Source: Gordonia terrae (GTDB lineage: Bacteria > Actinomycetota > Actinomycetes > Mycobacteriales > Mycobacteriaceae). Taken from it: a DNA stretch of 64,000 nucleotides. The DNA lies in the NCBI RefSeq assembly GCF_001698225.1, contig NZ_CP016594.1, forward strand, positions 744,001-808,000. The letters run 5' to 3'. The position numbers and the translations under genes are program-made. Shown here piece after piece: positions 53,161 to 62,773 of this stretch. The notes below the pieces were generated by a model that was given only the letters and a program-made list of their open reading frames with translations, searched no databases and was not told the DNA's origin. How positions within the stretch are numbered: the stretch's first letter is position 1; every line of letters starts with the position of its first letter.

Positions 53161-53895
53161 CTACTTGCGTGCGCCGCGCCAGTTCATGCCCCAGCCGTAC
53201 GCCTCGTCGACCTTGTCCTGCGCCCCACGGATGTAGCGCACCTCGCGGTTGAGGACCAGTTCGCCGCCGCGGTTCTCGAACAGTGCGATCGCACAGGAGA
53301 GTGCCGACTGATCCGCCTCGTCGAGCCGGACCTCGATCTCCGGGCCGTTGGCCGGGAACAGGGTGACGACGCCGTTGGCGCCGGCCCAGTTGGGTGTGCC
53401 CTCGTAGATGTAGGCGAAGATCAGGATTCGCCGGATCCGGTTGGTCGCGGCGAGGTCGATGTACATGTTCTCGCCGCCGGAGCCCGATCGATCGTCGCCG
53501 TCGAGATAGATGATCGGCTGTCCGTCACGAGGAGCACGGAACGAGTTGCCCAGGGCCTGGACGATGCCCTTGCTGCCGTCGGTGAACTCCCAGAGGCAGG
53601 CCAGGTCCAGGTCGATGCCCTGCGCCTTGCGAAAGAGTCCGCCGCCCTTCGAATTCGAGGTCCAGCTCAGGTTGACGCGCACCTGGCCGGTGGTCGCACC
53701 CTGCTTGCTCAGCGAGATGCTCGGCGCGGACTTGGTGAGGGTGATCTTCGACAGCGAGACCGGCTGGGCGGGCGGCTGCTGGCCGTAACCCGCCGGGGCG
53801 GGGGGCTGCTGGCCGTAACCGGCGGGCGCGGAGGGGGGCTGGGCAGGCGGCTGCGGCGGCTGCGCCTTCGGACGCTTGGTGTAATCGATCCCCAT
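53161..53895 (-). CDS. TerD-family protein with a Pro/Gln-rich N-terminus
   Basis: 244 residues. The N-terminal ~48 residues are a low-complexity arm with a duplicated GYGQQPPA unit. The TerD domain (~50-240) shows VSLSKITLTKSAPSISLSKQ, LDLACLWEFTDG, the acidic, possibly Ca2+-binding YLDGDDRSGSGGENMYIDL, FAYIYEG and the GWGMNWRGARK end. TerD proteins belong to tellurite/stress-response systems thought to act at the membrane. The gene is downstream of and on the same strand as the Hsp70 and FnIII-protein genes, with a 101-bp gap. Confidence 0.82.
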   Translation of the reverse strand: MGIDYTKRPKAQPPQPPAQPPSAPAGYGQQPPAPAGYGQQPPAQPVSLSKITLTKSAPSISLSKQGATTGQVRVNLSWTSNSKGGGLFRKAQGIDLDLACLWEFTDGSKGIVQALGNSFRAPRDGQPIIYLDGDDRSGSGGENMYIDLAATNRIRRILIFAYIYEGTPNWAGANGVVTLFPANGPEIEVRLDEADQSALSCAIALFENRGGELVLNREVRYIRGAQDKVDEAYGWGMNWRGARK

Positions 53896-53996
53896 CTCGG
53901 TTCCTCATCTCGTCGTCGGTGACATCGTCTGGTCCAGTCATCGCACGGCGAAAGACACTCGCCGCAGGTGTTGGGGCCCAGCGTAGTGGACCACCG

Positions 53997-56174
53997 TCAC
54001 CGGGCGGCGCCCGTTGCCGGCGCCTGAGCCCGCGCGGACGGACCGAACACCGACGCGACGTCGAGCTTTCCCTGCGGGTTTCGGCGGCAGCTGGCCACCG
54101 CGACATGGCACGGACGTGGGACGTTCGGCGGGATCGGGTAACCGTCGTCGATCTGATAGCGGGTGTTGGTGACCTTCGACGCGACCGCCGCCGGGTCCGC
54201 GGGATGATCCGGAGCGGCATCCGGGCGAATGACGACCATCGCCTCGGTGACACCGGCCGGCCAGTCGAAGCGCACGGTGTCGCCCTCGACACGGACCGCG
54301 GTGATCGGTGGCGGATCGTCGGGCCGAGGTGTGGCCGGGTGCACCGGCGCCGCGCTCGCCGAATCGGCGGACGGGGCGGACGTGGAGTCGGTGCGGGCCG
54401 GCTCGGACCGGTGCCCGGCGTGGAGTGCGGTGACCTCGTAGACCGGTGCGACCGGGTCGGGTGCGCTGCCGTCGGACAGTTCGGTCGCCGTGGTGCGGCC
54501 GAGCGTCCGGGTCGACCCGTCGAATCCGATGCGCACCACGCGGTAGGTCACCGACTCCGTCGCGGAGGGATCCCACGAGACGGTGATCGCGCCACCCTCG
54601 GCGACGGACCGGACGTTTCGCGGCGGGTCCACGGTGACATCGGCGGCCGACCTGTTGAGCGCTCCGTGATCCACGATCTGACGCCGCATCTCGGCCGCGG
54701 CGGACAGGCTCGCCGGGTCTCCCGTCGACGCCGCCCGCACGGTCTCGTCGGCCCGGGCGACGACGTCGCGCGACTGCTCGAGCCGCTCGTCGAGACGACC
54801 GCCCGCGTCGGGGAGCAGGTCGATGTCCCGGGCCCGCCGAAGTATGTCCTCCAGCAGTTCGACTGCCGCGACATGCCGCTTCTCCTCGGCCAGGTCTCGC
54901 GCCCGGCGCGCATCCGTCACCGCCTGGCCGATGACCCGCTCGACCTCGTCGGCGACCGCGGCGATCTGCCGGAGCGCCTCGCCGTCGTCGCCGGCCGAGG
55001 CGCGCGCGTCCGCGACCAACGCACGCGCGCGGACCGGCAGACCGTCCCGCAGGGCGGCGCGGGCGGTGCGGAGATCGTTCTCCCACAGTCTCTTCGGCGG
55101 GACCTCGACAGGCTCGGCCGGCAGAGGTGGGCTGGCCGGCAGAGGTGGGCTGGCTGGCAGAGGGGGGCTGGCCGGCAGAGGGGGGTCACCCGGCGAAGTC
55201 GCGCCGAATTCGAGGGCGAGTTCGGTGATCACGGTGCGCGCGTCCCGCGAGCCCAGCCCGCGGGCTCGGGCCTCGTCGAGCAGGTACTCGTGGTCCTGCG
55301 CGCCGAGTTCGTCCTCGACCAGGACCGCAGCCCGGACCCGCGGCCGTAGGTGGTCGGTCACCGTGTCGATGACCGACTGCCGATACTCCTGCGCCAGTGC
55401 GGGATCGGCGAGCAGGACGTCGTGCACGTGGACGAGCAGTTCGTCGAGGACGCCGCGGAATCGGCCGGGGGCGAGCTCGCGGGCGCGTTCGCCCAGCGCG
55501 ACCGCCCGCGACTCGATGACACCGCGGTCGGCGGCGGCGTCGGTGTCGAGGTGCAACAGGGTCAGCAGGGTCGGGGTGGGGTCGCCGTCGCGGAGTCGGT
55601 CGAATTCGGCGAGCAGGTCGCCGATCTGGGCACGTCGCTGCGCGGTCAAGGTCACCCGCGGCGGCGTCGGGGCGGCGGGCGCGGGCGGTGCATCGTCGAC
55701 GATGCGGTGACGCCGCATCCGGGTGGCGATCTCCGCCGGATCGAGCCCGCCCATCGCGCCGATCTCGTCGAGTCCGGCGCGCTTGGATCTCGGGATCCCG
55801 CCGTACCGCTCGTTGAGTCGCGCGATCGCGTTGTCGAGGAGTTCGAACCGCTGCTGATCGCGGAATTCGCGTCGGGTGCTCACCGCCCGTGCCTCGGCGA
55901 TCCGACCGGTCTTGTGCCGCAACGGCGCCGACCGTTCGTCGTGTTCGGCCACGAGTCGCGCCACCAGGATGCGGTACTTCGGGTGGTCGCGTTGCTTCTG
56001 CCAGAACGCCCACACCTCGTCGAGTCGAACGGCGACGGCGTCGTCGTCGAGGCGCTCGGCCTCGCCGATCGGGATGTCGTACAGTTCGAACGAATCGGAT
56101 TCGCCGGGCCCCCCGCGTTTCTCGACCGCGGCGAGCACGCGCTTGCGATAGTCGTTGCCGACGAACGGCTCCAT
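53997..56174 (-). CDS. 725-residue coiled-coil/FnIII protein of the Hsp70 island
   Basis: No known full-length family is recognised. In order: an N-terminal helical domain (1-160; FVGNDYRKRVLAAVEKRGG, VWAFWQKQRDHPKYRILVAR), where a helix-HPK-helix layout faintly recalls a J domain without HPD; charged helices (~170-360); a Pro-rich linker made of four PPLPAS units; a long coiled coil (~400-530); then two FnIII-like modules (~540-610 ITVSWDPSATESVTYRVVR and ~640-715 VRFDWPAGVTEAMVVIRPDA). No signal peptide. The gene starts 28 bp after the Hsp70 stop. Role as an Hsp70 client adaptor or co-chaperone is inferred. Confidence 0.75.
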   Translation of the reverse strand: MEPFVGNDYRKRVLAAVEKRGGPGESDSFELYDIPIGEAERLDDDAVAVRLDEVWAFWQKQRDHPKYRILVARLVAEHDERSAPLRHKTGRIAEARAVSTRREFRDQQRFELLDNAIARLNERYGGIPRSKRAGLDEIGAMGGLDPAEIATRMRRHRIVDDAPPAPAAPTPPRVTLTAQRRAQIGDLLAEFDRLRDGDPTPTLLTLLHLDTDAAADRGVIESRAVALGERARELAPGRFRGVLDELLVHVHDVLLADPALAQEYRQSVIDTVTDHLRPRVRAAVLVEDELGAQDHEYLLDEARARGLGSRDARTVITELALEFGATSPGDPPLPASPPLPASPPLPASPPLPAEPVEVPPKRLWENDLRTARAALRDGLPVRARALVADARASAGDDGEALRQIAAVADEVERVIGQAVTDARRARDLAEEKRHVAAVELLEDILRRARDIDLLPDAGGRLDERLEQSRDVVARADETVRAASTGDPASLSAAAEMRRQIVDHGALNRSAADVTVDPPRNVRSVAEGGAITVSWDPSATESVTYRVVRIGFDGSTRTLGRTTATELSDGSAPDPVAPVYEVTALHAGHRSEPARTDSTSAPSADSASAAPVHPATPRPDDPPPITAVRVEGDTVRFDWPAGVTEAMVVIRPDAAPDHPADPAAVASKVTNTRYQIDDGYPIPPNVPRPCHVAVASCRRNPQGKLDVASVFGPSARAQAPATGAAR
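55116..55187. repeat. Four 18-bp tandem repeats coding PPLPAS units
   Basis: Units GGCCGGCAGAGGTGGGCT (55116-55133, 55134-55151) and two variants (55152-55169, 55170-55187) encode the Pro-rich linker of the coiled-coil/FnIII protein. The high identity between units suggests recent expansion and likely length variation between strains. Confidence 0.85.
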
Positions 56175-56202
56175 CAGATCCCCTGCCTCACCCCGAGATC
56201 GG

Positions 56203-57879
<1,677 letters not shown>

Positions 57880-57956
57880 GATCGGGGATGCTAGCAGCGC
57901 AGACGGTCTCGCCGGTGTCGGTCGAGGAGCGGGCGGGTGTTGATTACGCTGGCGGA

Positions 57957-58466
57957 ATGACGTCTCCGGAGGGCGCAGCACCCGACCGAACCGCTGGGCT
58001 CGAGCAGTTGCGGGAGCAGGTGTCCGACCTCGCACTTGTGGTGGCACGGCAGACCAGGACGATCGAACGGCTCGTCGACGCGGCCAAGCGGCCGGGTGGG
58101 TCCGCGACGGCCGACGTTGCGCTGCTGGTCGACCTGTTCGCGCTCCACACCGATGCGGCGACGTGTGTGGTCTCCGCATCGGAGGCCGACCGGCCCGCAT
58201 TCGAGTTGTTGCGCGCCGGACTGGAACGGCTCATCGTCGGCCGTGGCGGTGCCGTCGTCGCCCCGCCGCCCGGTGCCGACTTCGATGCCCGCACCATGGA
58301 AGCGGTCGATGTCCGAGCGGCGACCGACACCTTGGCGGACCGCACGGTCGCCGAGCTCCTGCGTCCGGGGCTCGTCGTCGGGGAGCGGTCGGTCCGTCCC
58401 GCAGCTGTGGTGGTCTTCCGGAGCGGTCAGTCCTCGGGAGACAGTGTCCGCCAGAGGAATTCGTAG
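57957..58466 (+). CDS. GrpE-like nucleotide exchange factor
   Basis: 169 residues. An N-terminal coiled coil (GLEQLREQVSDLALVVARQT) leads to a C-terminal beta domain with the GrpE pattern: G-x3-P-x4-FD-x3-MEAV (GADFDARTMEAVDV), then TVAELLRPGLVVGERSVRPA and AVVV. The match to GrpE beta-wing spacing is good although overall identity must be low. It is divergent from the Hsp70 gene, 77 bp apart, with TACGCT 6 nt before its ATG. Its last codons overlap the convergent oligopeptidase gene by 40 bp. Confidence 0.75.
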   Translation: MTSPEGAAPDRTAGLEQLREQVSDLALVVARQTRTIERLVDAAKRPGGSATADVALLVDLFALHTDAATCVVSASEADRPAFELLRAGLERLIVGRGGAVVAPPPGADFDARTMEAVDVRAATDTLADRTVAELLRPGLVVGERSVRPAAVVVFRSGQSSGDSVRQRNS

Positions 58467-60496
58467 GCGAGCGCCGACTTGAACGCGGACTGCTTGTTGT
58501 CCGCGGCGCCGCCGTGGCCACCCTCGATGTTCTCGTAGTACTGCACGTCGTGTCCTGTTTCCTCCAGGCGTGCAACGAGTTTGCGTGCATGGCCGGGGTG
58601 GACCCGGTCGTCGCGCGTCGAGGTGGTCACCAGGATGGGCGGATAGGTCGCCTCGGCGTCGACGTTCTGGTACGGCGAGAACGGCTTCATGAACTCCCAT
58701 TGCGCGGGATCGTCGGGGTCGCCGTACTCGGCCATCCACGACGCTCCGGCCAGCAGGAGGTGGTAGCGCTTCATGTCGATGAGCGGCACCTGGCACACCA
58801 GGGCGCCGAACAACTCGGGGTACCGGGTCAGCATCACACCCATGAGCAACCCGCCGTTGGAACCGCCCTGCGCGCCCAGCTGCGCGGGTGTCGTCAGACC
58901 GGTGTCGACGAGGGCGCGCGCCACCGCGGCGAAATCCTCGTAGACCTTGTGCCGCCCGGCTTTCTGGGCCTGGGTGTGCCACGACGGTCCGTACTCGCCG
59001 CCGCCGCGGATGTTGGCGATGACGTAGATCCCGCCGCGTTCGACCCAGCTCTGTCCGGCGATGGCGAGGTAGCTCGGAGTGAGGGCGTTCTCGAACCCGC
59101 CGTAGCCGTACAGGAGGGTCGGGCCGTGGGACACGTCGCGGCGCCGCACGACGAAGTACGGGACCTGGGTGCCGTCGTCGGAGGTCGCGAAGTGCTGCTC
59201 CGCGGTCACCGAGTCGGCGTCGAAGAATGCGGGACTGCGCTTGATCACCTCGGGTGCGTGGCCGCTGTCGCCGTGCAGAAGGCTCGGCGGATCGGTGAAC
59301 GACGTCGCCGACCAGAACACCTCGTCGCTCTCGTCGGGGTCGGTGTCGAGCACCGAGACGGTGGCGAGGTCGGGTAGTCCCGGCATGTCGACGACCCGCC
59401 ACGTCGCGAGCTCGCGGACCTCGACCCCGGTGTGCACGTCGTGAAGCTTCACGATGATGAGATGCGAACGCGTGTAGGCGTAGTCGACGAGACTCGTGTG
59501 CGCGTCGGGTGCGAACAGGACGGTCGCGTCCCGGTTGCCCGACCGGTAGGACTCGTAATCGAAGGCCAGCAGCGTGCCCGGGGCGTGGGTCGTGCCGTCC
59601 ACCTCCCACTCCGATCGCGACAGCACCAGCAGCCAGTTCATCCGCACCCCGGCGTGGGCGTCGGTGGGGACGTCGAGCAACTCGGTGGTTCCGTCGCGTA
59701 GTTCGTAGTCGAGCGAGTTGAAGAAGTCCGTGGCGCGTCCGACGAAGTGACGCTCGAATCCCGGTGTGCTGTCGTACGACGCGCGCACCGACACGTCACC
59801 GGTCTCGCCGGTGAAGACCGTCACGGCATCCGAGAGCGGGGTGCCGCGCGTCCATCGCTTGACGACGCGGGGATAGCCGGAGTCGGTCAGCGAGCCCTGC
59901 CCGTCCGGTTGCTCGCCGAAATCCGTTCCGACGTAGACGGTGTCACGGTCGATCCAATTGACATCGGACTTGTTCTCGGGCAGGACGAATCCATCGGTCA
60001 CCCAGGTGCGGGACGGGATGTCGAACTCGCGGACGACGGTGGCGTCGGCGCCACCGCGCGAGAGGGAGATCAGCGCGCGCTCGTACTCGGGACGCAGCGC
60101 GGTCGCACCGGCCCATACCCAGTTCTCGTCCTCGTCGCGGGCGAGTTGATCGACGTCGATGAGGACATCCCAGTCGGGGGCATCGGTGACATAGGAGTCG
60201 TACGTGGTGCGGCGCCAGAGTCCGCGCGGGTTGGTCGCGTCGCGCCAGAAGTTGTAGAGATACTCCCCACGCCGCCGTGCGTAGGGGATGCGGTCGTCGG
60301 TGTCGAGGGCCGCCAGCGTCGCGGCCTCCAGCTCGCGGAACCGTTCCGAGGCGGTCAGCGCCGCGACCGTGGGCTCGTTGTGCGCGCGCACCCACGACAG
60401 CGCCTCGTCGCCGGTGACCTCCTCCAGCCACAGGTACGGATCGTCGTCGGGTGTGGTGTCGGTGGACGCGGTGCCGTGGTCGCCGTGCTCGGTCAT
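58427..60496 (-). CDS. Prolyl oligopeptidase family serine peptidase (S9A)
   Basis: 689 residues: N-terminal beta-propeller (~70-400) and C-terminal alpha/beta-hydrolase domain. The start DDDPYLWLEEVTGDEALSWV is the typical N-terminal helix entry. Catalytic Ser in GAQGGSNGGLLMG (~residue 537), Asp in TSTRDDRVHPGHA and His in NIEGGHGGAADN; ANIRGGGEYG is the family block before the Ser. No signal peptide; it cleaves short peptides after proline or similar residues in the cytoplasm. TAGTTT lies 7 nt before the ATG with no Shine-Dalgarno, the leaderless layout. Confidence 0.92.
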   Translation of the reverse strand: MTEHGDHGTASTDTTPDDDPYLWLEEVTGDEALSWVRAHNEPTVAALTASERFRELEAATLAALDTDDRIPYARRRGEYLYNFWRDATNPRGLWRRTTYDSYVTDAPDWDVLIDVDQLARDEDENWVWAGATALRPEYERALISLSRGGADATVVREFDIPSRTWVTDGFVLPENKSDVNWIDRDTVYVGTDFGEQPDGQGSLTDSGYPRVVKRWTRGTPLSDAVTVFTGETGDVSVRASYDSTPGFERHFVGRATDFFNSLDYELRDGTTELLDVPTDAHAGVRMNWLLVLSRSEWEVDGTTHAPGTLLAFDYESYRSGNRDATVLFAPDAHTSLVDYAYTRSHLIIVKLHDVHTGVEVRELATWRVVDMPGLPDLATVSVLDTDPDESDEVFWSATSFTDPPSLLHGDSGHAPEVIKRSPAFFDADSVTAEQHFATSDDGTQVPYFVVRRRDVSHGPTLLYGYGGFENALTPSYLAIAGQSWVERGGIYVIANIRGGGEYGPSWHTQAQKAGRHKVYEDFAAVARALVDTGLTTPAQLGAQGGSNGGLLMGVMLTRYPELFGALVCQVPLIDMKRYHLLLAGASWMAEYGDPDDPAQWEFMKPFSPYQNVDAEATYPPILVTTSTRDDRVHPGHARKLVARLEETGHDVQYYENIEGGHGGAADNKQSAFKSALAYEFLWRTLSPED

Positions 60497-60619
60497 GGCG
60501 TCCAAACTACGCGGGCGGGCCGGACCGGTTGATCCCCGCGCGGCGCCGACCCCGGCAAAACGCCTCCTCGGGCCGTTGTCTCCGGGGTATCGTGACGCAG
60601 CGACGTCGAGGAGACCCCC

Positions 60620-62272
60620 ATGGCCACTGCCCATTCCGTTCCCGTCCGCTGTCCCGGCCACGAGCCGCCCCGGGTGTCGAGATGGGGTCGTCTCTCGATG
60701 GCCACCTGCTCCGCGGTCGCGGTGATCGCCCTCGTCGCCGCCTGCGACAGCGGGTCGTCGGGGACCGGTGCGCCACCGTCGGGCTCGTCGCCGGCCAATC
60801 CGAATTCTGTCGCCGCCGAGCCGCTGCCGGCCGATGCCGTCGACAAGGCGGTCGGACAGCTCGACGACCTCGTCAATTCGATGATGGAGTCGACGAAGAT
60901 CCCCGGGGTGGCCGTGGCCGTGGTGTCGGGTGGGGAGACGAAGTACGCCAAGGGGTTCGGCGTGAAGGACATCACCACCGGTGACGCGGTCGACGCGAAC
61001 ACCGTCTTCCAGCTCGCGTCGGTGTCGAAGTCGGTCGGATCGACGGTGGTCGCAGCAGCCGTCACCGACAAGACGGTCACCTGGGAGATGCCGATCGTGG
61101 AATCGCTGCCCTGGTTCGCGCTCGCCGAACCGTATGTCACCCGCACGGTCACGGTCGGCGACATGTACTCCCACCGGTCCGGCCTCCCGGACCATGCGGG
61201 CGACAAACTCGAGGACATGGGTTACTCGCGCGACGAGATCCTGCAGCGCATGCGCTTCATGCCACTCGATCCGTTCCGGATCAGTTACGCCTACACCAAC
61301 TTCGGGGTGACAGCCGGTGGCGAGGCGGTGGCGGTGAAGGCCGGGACGGACTGGGCGACGCTGTCTCAGGACCTCATCTACGGCCCGCTGGGCATGACCA
61401 GCACCAGCTCGCGATACGTCGACTTCGAGCGCCGGGCCGACCGCGCGGTCGGGCACATCAAGGAAGACGACAAGTGGGTCAAGACCCCGATCCCGCGTGA
61501 ACCCGACGCCCAGTCACCCGCGGGCGGCGTCAGTTCGACCGTGAACGACATGGCGATCTGGCTGAAGATGGTGCTGGCCCAGGGCAAGCACAACGGCCAG
61601 GAGGTCGTGGCACCCGACGCCCTGCTCCCGGCGGTCTCACCGCAGGTCGTGTCCAATCCGCCCCAGACGCCCGACTCCCGCGCCGGTTCGTACGGCTACG
61701 GCTTCAACGTCGGGGTCACCGAGGACGCGCGGACGCAGTTCAACCACGCCGGGGCCTTCGCCTCGGGCGCCGGAACGGTGTTCTCGATCCTGCCGTCCGG
61801 TGACACCGCCATCGTGGTCCTCTCCAACGCCGCGCCCGTCGGTGCGGTGGATGCGATCGCCGCCGAGTTCATGGACCTCGTCCAGTTCGGTGAGATCCGC
61901 AACGACTGGCGCGACCTGTACGCCAAGGCGTATGCACCGCTGAGCGTCCCGGAGGGTGAACTCGTCGGCAAAGAACAGCCGTCGAATCCCGCACCGTCGC
62001 AACCGCTGCCGTCGTACGTGGGCGCCTATGCCAACCCGGTGTACGGACCGGCGGAGGTCGTCGAACGCGACGGGAAGCTCGTCCTGGAGATGGGTCCGGG
62101 CGGGGTGCGCAAACACGAGCTCGCCCACTGGGACGGCAACACCTTCACCTTCAGGCTGCTCAACGAGAACGCCGAGCCGGGTTCGATCTCGCAGGTCACC
62201 TTCGACGGACCGCGGATGACGATCGAGTACTACGACGACGAGGAGAGCAACGGCGAGTTCATCCGCCGGTGA
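60620..62272 (+). CDS. Serine-hydrolase lipoprotein (beta-lactamase/esterase fold)
   Basis: 550 residues. A lipobox ends the signal sequence (VAVIALVAACDS, Cys ~42), so the protein should be anchored outside the membrane. The class C-like penicillin-binding fold has S-x-x-K in QLASVSKSVGST, Y-x-N in ISYAYTNFGV, and HAGAFASGAGT as the third motif; a C-terminal DUF3471-type beta domain (~450-550) follows. Members are esterases, D-aminopeptidases or carboxypeptidases. GAGGAG upstream supports the ATG. Confidence 0.88.
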   Translation: MATAHSVPVRCPGHEPPRVSRWGRLSMATCSAVAVIALVAACDSGSSGTGAPPSGSSPANPNSVAAEPLPADAVDKAVGQLDDLVNSMMESTKIPGVAVAVVSGGETKYAKGFGVKDITTGDAVDANTVFQLASVSKSVGSTVVAAAVTDKTVTWEMPIVESLPWFALAEPYVTRTVTVGDMYSHRSGLPDHAGDKLEDMGYSRDEILQRMRFMPLDPFRISYAYTNFGVTAGGEAVAVKAGTDWATLSQDLIYGPLGMTSTSSRYVDFERRADRAVGHIKEDDKWVKTPIPREPDAQSPAGGVSSTVNDMAIWLKMVLAQGKHNGQEVVAPDALLPAVSPQVVSNPPQTPDSRAGSYGYGFNVGVTEDARTQFNHAGAFASGAGTVFSILPSGDTAIVVLSNAAPVGAVDAIAAEFMDLVQFGEIRNDWRDLYAKAYAPLSVPEGELVGKEQPSNPAPSQPLPSYVGAYANPVYGPAEVVERDGKLVLEMGPGGVRKHELAHWDGNTFTFRLLNENAEPGSISQVTFDGPRMTIEYYDDEESNGEFIRR

Positions 62273-62275
62273 TGT

Positions 62276-62763
62276 TCAGCGCCCGGTCTTGCCGTCGATG
62301 CCTTCGCGGATGATGTCCAGGTGCCCCGCGTGACGAGCGGTCTCCTCGATCAGGTGGGTCAGCGCCCACCTCATCGAGGGTGACGAGCGTCGTCCGCTCG
62401 CTCGCGGCGCAGGTGCGGCGAGATCGGTGTAGGACTCGATGACGCGCCGGCCTCGGATACCGCACCTCGGTAGGCATCCTGAACCGATGCCACGGTGTCG
62501 GTGTCCGGGCAGGTGAACGTCGCCTGCCAGTCGTCGGCGTCCTCGCCGAGGAAGAAGAACCGTTCCACAAACGTCAGGTGCCGGACCAGGCCGAGGAGGC
62601 TGGTGCCCGACGGAACGGCGGGCGCACGGGCGTCGTCTTCGGCGACGCCGTCGAGTTTGGCCACCGCCGACGCCCGCAGATAGTCGAGGAAACCGACGAG
62701 CACCTCCTTCTCCGAAGCGCCGGTCGCCGGTGGCGGGGTGTCCTTGCGGCGGCGAGGAGGCAT
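62276..62763 (-). pseudogene. DinB-family (DUF664) gene with a frameshift
   Basis: From ATG 62763 the frame encodes [20 protein letters not shown] then [20 protein letters not shown], the DinB/DUF664 N-terminal helices with the first metal His. Near 62441-62450 the frame is lost; the remainder is in another frame ([10 protein letters not shown]... [20 protein letters not shown] then [12 protein letters not shown]) to 62276. All metal-binding His positions survive apart from the single shift. DinB-like proteins are metal-binding, often bacillithiol- or mycothiol-dependent enzymes. Sequencing error is possible. Confidence 0.78.
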
Positions 62764-62773
62764 GGGCACCACC

